From a virus: 40,188 nt of DNA. Where the stretch lies: IMG/VR virus record IMGVR_UViG_3300001450_000045, positions 15,657 to 55,844 of that record; one strand, 5' to 3'. The position numbers and the translations under genes are program-made. Shown in pieces: positions 36,487-40,188 of this stretch. The notes under the pieces were generated by a model, which saw only the letters and a list, made by a program, of their open reading frames with translations, did no database searches and was not told the DNA's origin. Each line of letters begins with the position of its first letter. Position 1 is the first letter of the stretch.

Positions 36487-37427
36487 AATCTTTCTTTAAT
36501 TGTAAATGTTGACATTTCTGCTTCGTAAGGTATCATACCTAGTAAACCATCACGATTTTTTTCTATATGTACAGCTAGTAATCCTATTGGATCTTCATCA
36601 CAGTATTTAGCTGTAATACCATACAAATCATGAGGACGTTGAAGCATCATAACTACATGTGCATCTTGACCTATACTATCGCCACCAAACAAATCTGTTA
36701 GTAGTGGTTGATACTGAGCTTTAGCTCTATGCTCTGACTCGATGTTCCGGTTAAGTTGAGACAATAGTATATTAATACAACCTAATTGAGATTGCATCCA
36801 CATACATCCTTTACTGACATCATTTAGTTTTTGTAATTCCATATCTCTATTGCTTAATATCAAGCGAGAATGGTCAAATACATTTACTACTATTGAGTCT
36901 GGACGTTTGTTAGCTACTTCTACATTAGCTTCTTTAATAAATTCTATATCTCTTGGAACGTTGTTAAAATATACAGGATAGTTCCCGTATTTTAAAACTT
37001 CTTTCTTAAAATCTTGATAAGCATCATTTTCTAGTCTTTTATCTACTGATAATAATTCTCCTACTTGTTTATTTACACCTTTTGAACCTGCACGCAGTAT
37101 CTGTTGATACCCGGGCATTTCGAAAGACCAATATAAAACTAATAAGTTTTTACCAAAATTTTTATCTAGTAAATCAAAAATAAGTTGATTACTAAATGCT
37201 GATTTACCTACGCCTGGACGACCTGCAATTACATACATTTTACCAGGTTGTAAACCACCTAATAAATTTTTATTTAGTCTGTTCCATTTGGTAGGATAAA
37301 CTTTACGCTTACCATTCATTCCATCTGCTACTTGATGTAGAGATGCGCTGATTGCTTTTCTAATACTTTTAAACCCTCTGTCTTTAAAGGGATCTAGTGA
37401 TTCTATTGGTGTCTTTTTCTGTGTCAT
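36483..37427 (-). CDS. DnaB-type replicative helicase
   Basis: 314 aa. Residues 48-68 match the start of the DnaB C-terminal ATPase domain (TKWNRLNKNLLGGLQPGKMYVIAG), with Walker A GRPGVGKS at 69-76. Later elements are LYWSFEM (motif H1a region), a Walker B-type strand ending IVVNVFDHS, QLNR (H3 type) and a DLFGGDSIGQDAHVV stretch, followed by IEKNRDG as in DnaB motif H4. The N-terminal primase-binding domain of bacterial DnaB is missing, as in several phage helicases, so a separate protein may supply that contact; the overlapping 183-aa gene is a candidate. It unwinds DNA ahead of the fork. It overlaps the upstream gene by 44 bases and the downstream small ORF by 4. Confidence 0.85.
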   Translation of the reverse strand: MTQKKTPIESLDPFKDRGFKSIRKAISASLHQVADGMNGKRKVYPTKWNRLNKNLLGGLQPGKMYVIAGRPGVGKSAFSNQLIFDLLDKNFGKNLLVLYWSFEMPGYQQILRAGSKGVNKQVGELLSVDKRLENDAYQDFKKEVLKYGNYPVYFNNVPRDIEFIKEANVEVANKRPDSIVVNVFDHSRLILSNRDMELQKLNDVSKGCMWMQSQLGCINILLSQLNRNIESEHRAKAQYQPLLTDLFGGDSIGQDAHVVMMLQRPHDLYGITAKYCDEDPIGLLAVHIEKNRDGLLGMIPYEAEMSTFTIKERL

Positions 37428-37935
37428 TTTCGTCTAAGTTTTCATACTTTTCCCAAGTATGGTTATTAATCCATGTTTCTAAGTTTTGCATATAAGCCAA
37501 GTTAAATCTGTTAATTGTAAGCTCTTTATCTAAACATTTCATTATATGCAGATGTTTATACAATTTAGTTCCTACAATCTTTTGATACCGGCTTTTAGCT
37601 TTTTCATTACTTTTACTATCTGGATCCTTAGAGTGTAATACACGCACACCTCTATCTTTAGACATTACTTTCATAGGATATGTACCTACAAGCTCAGCAA
37701 ACATCTGATCAAAATTTGATGAAAACAAGTCTATGAATTCTTGTCTTATAAAATGTTGATCAGGTGCTTCGCCTAGCTTAATATATCCATCTTCTTGTAA
37801 CTTTTCTAAATTTGGTTTAAGATTAAGATTGTTTAAATATGTATAACTTTCCTTATGTATTATATAAAGATATAGAAAATCGTCTGCAGACATTCCTGTC
37901 TGTTCTAACACTTCAAAATCTATATCAACATTCAT
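37384..37935 (-). CDS. Unknown protein, candidate helicase loader
   Basis: 183 aa, helical and charged, with no Walker or zinc motif. The N-terminal half (ADDFLYLYIIHKES, LNLKPNLEKLQEDGYIKLGE) looks like a winged-helix domain. The second half is basic, with KEKAKSRYQKIV-type helices and a Trp-containing LETWINNHTWEKYE segment before an acidic then basic tail. It overlaps the DnaB-type helicase start by 44 bases, and the helicase lacks its usual N-terminal domain, so a loader or primase-bridging role is plausible by analogy with small DNA-binding loaders. That is inference only. A Bacteroidota-type promoter may lie 53 bases upstream. Confidence 0.6.
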   Translation of the reverse strand: MNVDIDFEVLEQTGMSADDFLYLYIIHKESYTYLNNLNLKPNLEKLQEDGYIKLGEAPDQHFIRQEFIDLFSSNFDQMFAELVGTYPMKVMSKDRGVRVLHSKDPDSKSNEKAKSRYQKIVGTKLYKHLHIMKCLDKELTINRFNLAYMQNLETWINNHTWEKYENLDENDTEKDTNRITRSL

Positions 37936-37987
37936 ATGGCAGTAAAGGTTATAAAAAGTTCTGTTATACTTATTTGTAAATCTAAAG

Positions 37988-38019
37988 CAAATATAATAAA
38001 TTCTGTTATTATGTACAAA
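37988..38019 (-). promoter_or_regulatory. Candidate Bacteroidota sigma-type promoter
   Basis: On the minus strand TTTG (38016-38019) is followed after 20 bases by TATATTTG (37988-37995), matching the TTG / TAnnTTTG pattern of primary Bacteroidota promoters with near-ideal spacing. It lies in the 96-base gap between the SF2 helicase stop and the 183-aa gene, where nothing else is coded. It would let host polymerase transcribe the loader-helicase-recombination operon. In AT-rich DNA such matches can occur by chance. Confidence 0.45.
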
Positions 38020-38031
38020 TATTTTAAATAC

Positions 38032-39192
38032 TTATTTCCACACAACATTCTTTAATGTTTTTGTAGCACTTTTAAGCCACTTTTCTTCCTGAGAATCAGC
38101 AACATACAAGATTATAATTTGTCCTATTTTATTTTCTTGAAACCGCACAAGACGTCCTACACGCTGTATCATAGATAATCCTTTGCTTGTAATACCACAA
38201 ATTATACCCATATTTGCATTAGGAACATCAAAACCTTGGTTAAGAGCTTTTGTAGAGCAAAGCACATTTATATCTCCTGTTTTAAATAATTCAAGAGCTA
38301 TATTTCTTTGTTTTTTAGTTTTTTTAGAGTGATAAGCCATTGCATAAGGAGCTATAGAATCACACAATTGATCTGTAAAGTCATTAGCACCACCAAATAC
38401 AAGTATTTTCTTATCTACATTCTTATAATAAATACTCTTAAACTTTTTTATCTTGTTTTCTGCATAGTCTATAATACCTTTACGATCTCTGATAGCTTTC
38501 CAAAATAATACTGCAGCTCTCTTTTCAGGTCCACTTGCAGTTTTACTTTTTAATATTCTACTTGCTTCGTTAAAAGCATCAAACTGTCCCAATTGATATT
38601 TATTATAAACAAAAGAGTTATTTACTTTTTTATAGTCTTCTCTTTCTTGCTTAGTGAGCTTAACCGGTATACAAGTAATTTTGTAAGGGCTTACAAATCC
38701 TAATTTTACACATCTATCTAGTGTAATTTTATAAGCTGTTGGTGCCATCTTACTTAATAATTCTTTATATTCAAGTTCTTCGGGTAAAGTTGCAGTCATA
38801 CATAGTAGCTGTTTAGCACTGTTATTTTCAAAGAATTTACGGTATTCTGGAGACAAACCTAAATGTATCTCGTCACATACTACTATAGTATAGCTTTGGC
38901 TTTCTAATTTATATGCACTTTGATAGCAAATAACTTCTACATTTTCCATAGACACATCCCATTTCTCAAATTCTTCTACAAATTGATCTTGTAGTTGTAC
39001 AGTAGGAACAAGCAATAAAGCGTTACCCCCATCTTTAAGTGCATGTTTTATTGCTAACACACCACATCTGGATTTACCAAAACCTGTACCTGCAATTATA
39101 GAACCAATAAAGTTTTGTTTTGCCCATGCATTTAAAGCAGCTTTTTGTTCTTTATCTCTTACTGCATTTATTTTACTCATAGTGCTTTCCAT
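38032..39192 (-). CDS. SF2 DNA/RNA helicase
   Basis: 386 aa. Motifs are in order: a Q-like start (DKEQKAALNAW), motif I AGTGFGKS (34-41), motif Ia LLVPTVQLQDQF (60-71), motif II DEIH (107-110), motif III TATLP (133-137), a second RecA domain from about 260 with ILVFGGAN and CSTKALNQGFDVP (312-324), and motif VI QRVGRLVR (343-350). It resembles the UvsW/RAD25-type branch-migrating helicases of phages, which remodel forks and R-loops and process Holliday junctions with a resolvase such as the endonuclease I encoded here. The start at 39192 overlaps the winged-helix gene by 16 bases; the ATG at 39180 forms an ATGA overlap with that gene's stop and may be the real start. Confidence 0.85.
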   Translation of the reverse strand: MESTMSKINAVRDKEQKAALNAWAKQNFIGSIIAGTGFGKSRCGVLAIKHALKDGGNALLLVPTVQLQDQFVEEFEKWDVSMENVEVICYQSAYKLESQSYTIVVCDEIHLGLSPEYRKFFENNSAKQLLCMTATLPEELEYKELLSKMAPTAYKITLDRCVKLGFVSPYKITCIPVKLTKQEREDYKKVNNSFVYNKYQLGQFDAFNEASRILKSKTASGPEKRAAVLFWKAIRDRKGIIDYAENKIKKFKSIYYKNVDKKILVFGGANDFTDQLCDSIAPYAMAYHSKKTKKQRNIALELFKTGDINVLCSTKALNQGFDVPNANMGIICGITSKGLSMIQRVGRLVRFQENKIGQIIILYVADSQEEKWLKSATKTLKNVVWK

Positions 39193-39437
39193 AACGTAAC
39201 TGTTCTATTAGTTTCTTGATCTTTATATGTACCATTTGTAGTAACCATCCCTAGATTTACTAGTTCAGTTATTCTACCAGTTACACGATTAATGTCCCAT
39301 CCTAAATGCTTAGCAATCATACGATTAGTACACATACCTTTACTTATTAGTACTTGATACACTGTCTTTCGTTTTGATCCCAAGGTATTTGAGATTTTCT
39401 TTAGAGACTCTACTTGAGTCTGTCTTATTTTTTTCAT
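39177..39437 (-). CDS. Small winged-helix DNA-binding protein
   Basis: 86 aa. Residues 37-60 (TNRMIAKHLGWDINRVTGRITELV) form a helix-turn-helix with the recognition helix around 48-58, and 62-84 (NLGMVTTNGTYKD, then TVTLW) give the beta wing. This is a complete MarR/Rep-type winged helix with an extra N-terminal helix. Roles could be transcription control of the early operon or assistance at a replication fork. It overlaps the SF2 helicase start downstream and shares 98 bases with the end of the 131-aa ORF in another frame. A shorter start at Met35 would break the domain, so the long overlap is probably real. Confidence 0.7.
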   Translation of the reverse strand: MKKIRQTQVESLKKISNTLGSKRKTVYQVLISKGMCTNRMIAKHLGWDINRVTGRITELVNLGMVTTNGTYKDQETNRTVTLWKAL

Positions 39438-39735
39438 TTGGTTTTATGTTTTTATACTTATTAGTTTGTAAATATTTAGTGTAACCAGTATTAGACTTAT
39501 GATTTAATTTATATTTAGACATATCATTAAAATATAAAGGATTAAATCCAATCCCATTAAATAAAGGTTCTTTTTCTATTTCTCTTTCAAATTTTTGTTG
39601 ATACCTATTGTTATGTTCTATTTTACCACTGTATTTAAAATAAGAATCAAAGGGTATTGTATTTTGATTATATAAATCTTCTAAATATTTCTTTTGTTTA
39701 TAATCTGCTATAAAAGCTTCTGTATCTTTATTCAT
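39340..39735 (-). CDS. Hypothetical Lys/Asn/Tyr-rich protein
   Basis: 131 aa. It opens with an acidic-basic helix (MNKDTEAFIADYKQKKYLEDLYNQ) and is otherwise rich in Lys, Asn, Tyr and Phe, with an FNGIGFNPLYFNDMSKY stretch; the tail is polar and probably disordered. No family is recognised. Support for its being real: the ATG overlaps the preceding small ORF by 8 bases, and about 300 bases would otherwise be empty in a very compact region. Against it: 98 bases at its end are shared with the winged-helix gene, and its composition is what random AT-rich sequence would give. Confidence 0.45.
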   Translation of the reverse strand: MNKDTEAFIADYKQKKYLEDLYNQNTIPFDSYFKYSGKIEHNNRYQQKFEREIEKEPLFNGIGFNPLYFNDMSKYKLNHKSNTGYTKYLQTNKYKNIKPNEKNKTDSSRVSKENLKYLGIKTKDSVSSTNK

Positions 39736-39832
39736 ATATTATTTCTTTTAATTTAGACACTAATTCATAAGAGGATATACTACCGTCCTCAAACATTTCT
39801 ATATACATCTTTATATTCTCTATTTTATTCAT
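39728..39832 (-). CDS. Small ORF, 34 aa
   Basis: An ATG ORF beginning MNKIENIKMYIEMFEDGSIS and ending LKEIIYE, a plausible two-helix protein. It follows an AAACTAAAATAATAAATT leader like those before other genes of this strand, and its stop overlaps the next ATG by 8 bases. It lies directly after the two cloverleaf-like RNA elements. Confidence 0.4.
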   Translation of the reverse strand: MNKIENIKMYIEMFEDGSISSYELVSKLKEIIYE

Positions 39833-39854
39833 AATTTATTATTTTAGTTTACGC

Positions 39855-39931
39855 AGGGACAGACAAGAGTATTAACCTGGTTGTAGATTAGTCCCTACTT
39901 TGTGTAGTTATAATCTTTTATGCCTGTCCCT
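39855..39931 (-). ncRNA. Cloverleaf-like structured RNA element 2
   Basis: A perfect 8-bp stem (AGGGACAG at 39855-39862 with CTGTCCCT at 39924-39931) encloses hairpins ATAA/TTAT with a 4-base loop (39910-39921), CTAC/GTAG with a 5-base loop (39895-39907) and AAC/GTT (39874-39882). A competing hairpin pairs GTAG (39883-39886) with CTAC (39895-39898). The 77-base length resembles a tRNA but no T-loop or anticodon arm fits on either strand. The strand is assumed from neighbouring genes. Confidence 0.45.
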
Positions 39932-39950
39932 TTGTAATTACATGTGTAAA

Positions 39951-40024
39951 TATGAGTGAGGTAAACATTTAATATTAAACTGGATGTCTCTTAGGCACCC
40001 CTTTAGATTAGGACCTCACTCATA
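39951..40024 (-). ncRNA. Cloverleaf-like structured RNA element 3
   Basis: A perfect 12-bp stem (TATGAGTGAGGT at 39951-39962 with its complement at 40013-40024) encloses three minus-strand hairpins: CCT/AGG with loop AATCTAA (40000-40012), GGTG/CATC with loop CCTAAGAGA (39983-39999), and GTTTA/TAAAT with loop ATAT (39967-39980). The arm 2 loop shares TAAGAG with arm 2 of element 1, and CTAATCTA is shared with element 2. It starts right after the stop of the right-edge ORF and lies 19 bases from element 2. Confidence 0.5.
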
Positions 40025-40025
40025 C

Positions 40026-40184
40026 TTATTTTTCCCAGCAATTACTCACTGTTACTTCTGCTTTTAGTAAGCCATTTGTTACTATTTCTAATGCAGCTTG
40101 TTCCATTAACTCTTTCATTTTCGTTGACCACCATTCTATATATTCATTTTTACATATAGTGTCAATTTGATCATGTACAGTCAT
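40026..40184 (-). CDS. Small ORF at right edge, possibly truncated
   Basis: 52 aa from the ATG at 40184, beginning MTVHDQIDTICKNEYIEWW and ending VSNCWEK. The frame stays open to the window edge, so the gene may start further right. It is helical with a Trp pair and no recognised motif. Codon use resembles neighbours. The structured RNA element 3 follows its stop by one base. Confidence 0.5.
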   Translation of the reverse strand: MTVHDQIDTICKNEYIEWWSTKMKELMEQAALEIVTNGLLKAEVTVSNCWEK

Positions 40185-40188
40185 TACT

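Noticed and set aside
37936-38031. Possible small gene or structured RNA in this gap
   Set aside because: No convincing ORF or stem was found; only a 9-base direct repeat (TTCTGTTAT) and the candidate promoter already listed.
39951-40024. tRNA-Lys-like reading on the plus strand (CTCTTAG loop, TTAGATT as T-loop)
   Set aside because: The anticodon stem has mismatches, the T-stem is only 3 bp, and there is no room for a variable loop; flanking genes are on the minus strand.
1-40188. CRISPR arrays, insertion sequences, integrase or attachment sites
   Set aside because: No regularly spaced direct repeats, transposase or recombinase motifs, or terminal inverted repeats of an IS were seen.

Overview
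The window looks like part of a crAss-like (Crassvirales-type) podovirus that infects a Bacteroidota host. Four things in the sequence support this. The DNA is very AT-rich and packed with abutting or overlapping genes. Starts lack Shine-Dalgarno sequences and follow A/T-rich leaders instead. A left block of giant plus-strand virion genes meets a right block of minus-strand replication genes head-on. One giant gene carries the DFDID aspartate triad of the crAss-like virion RNA polymerase. No database search was possible, so family names rest on motifs and remembered family features.

Left block, 1-24429, plus strand. In order: the end of a tail muzzle/stabilisation-like protein, a Gly/Ala-rich hydrophobic internal protein, a 1049-aa protein with two copies of a beta-barrel-like module and many DGG motifs, an 840-aa acidic cargo protein, a 1515-aa cargo protein with hydrophobic and coiled-coil parts, the virion RNA polymerase (1782 aa), a 210-aa ORF that looks like its detached C-terminal part, and a 1482-aa protein with a zincin (HEFGH) protease domain. 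By analogy with studied crAss-like phages, these proteins are probably carried in the virion and ejected into the cell, where the polymerase would transcribe early genes.

Centre. The blocks converge on a short GC hairpin flanked by A and T runs at 24439-24464, a likely two-way terminator.

Right block, 24467-40184, minus strand, read right to left. Order: a small ORF at the right edge, two cloverleaf-like RNA elements, two small ORFs, a winged-helix protein, an SF2 helicase, a possible helicase loader, a DnaB-type helicase, two small overlapping ORFs, a Sak4-like RecA-fold ATPase, a small protein, a probable SSB, a Toprim primase, a metallophosphoesterase, a T7 endonuclease I-like nuclease and a terminator. 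Then come a zinc-ribbon protein, an rIIA-like GHKL ATPase, a spore photoproduct lyase-like radical SAM enzyme, an rIIB-like protein, a third cloverleaf-like RNA element, a FEN-type 5'-3' exonuclease, an unknown protein and an Nmad1-domain protein. Together they give most of a replication and recombination module, but no DNA polymerase is in view.

Most worth following up: three compact multi-branched RNA elements closed by long perfect stems, which are not canonical tRNAs; a lyase gene with its full catalytic Cys set placed between rIIA-like and rIIB-like genes; the duplicated outer-membrane-barrel-like module in a probable ejected protein; and the ATGA split of the virion RNA polymerase.
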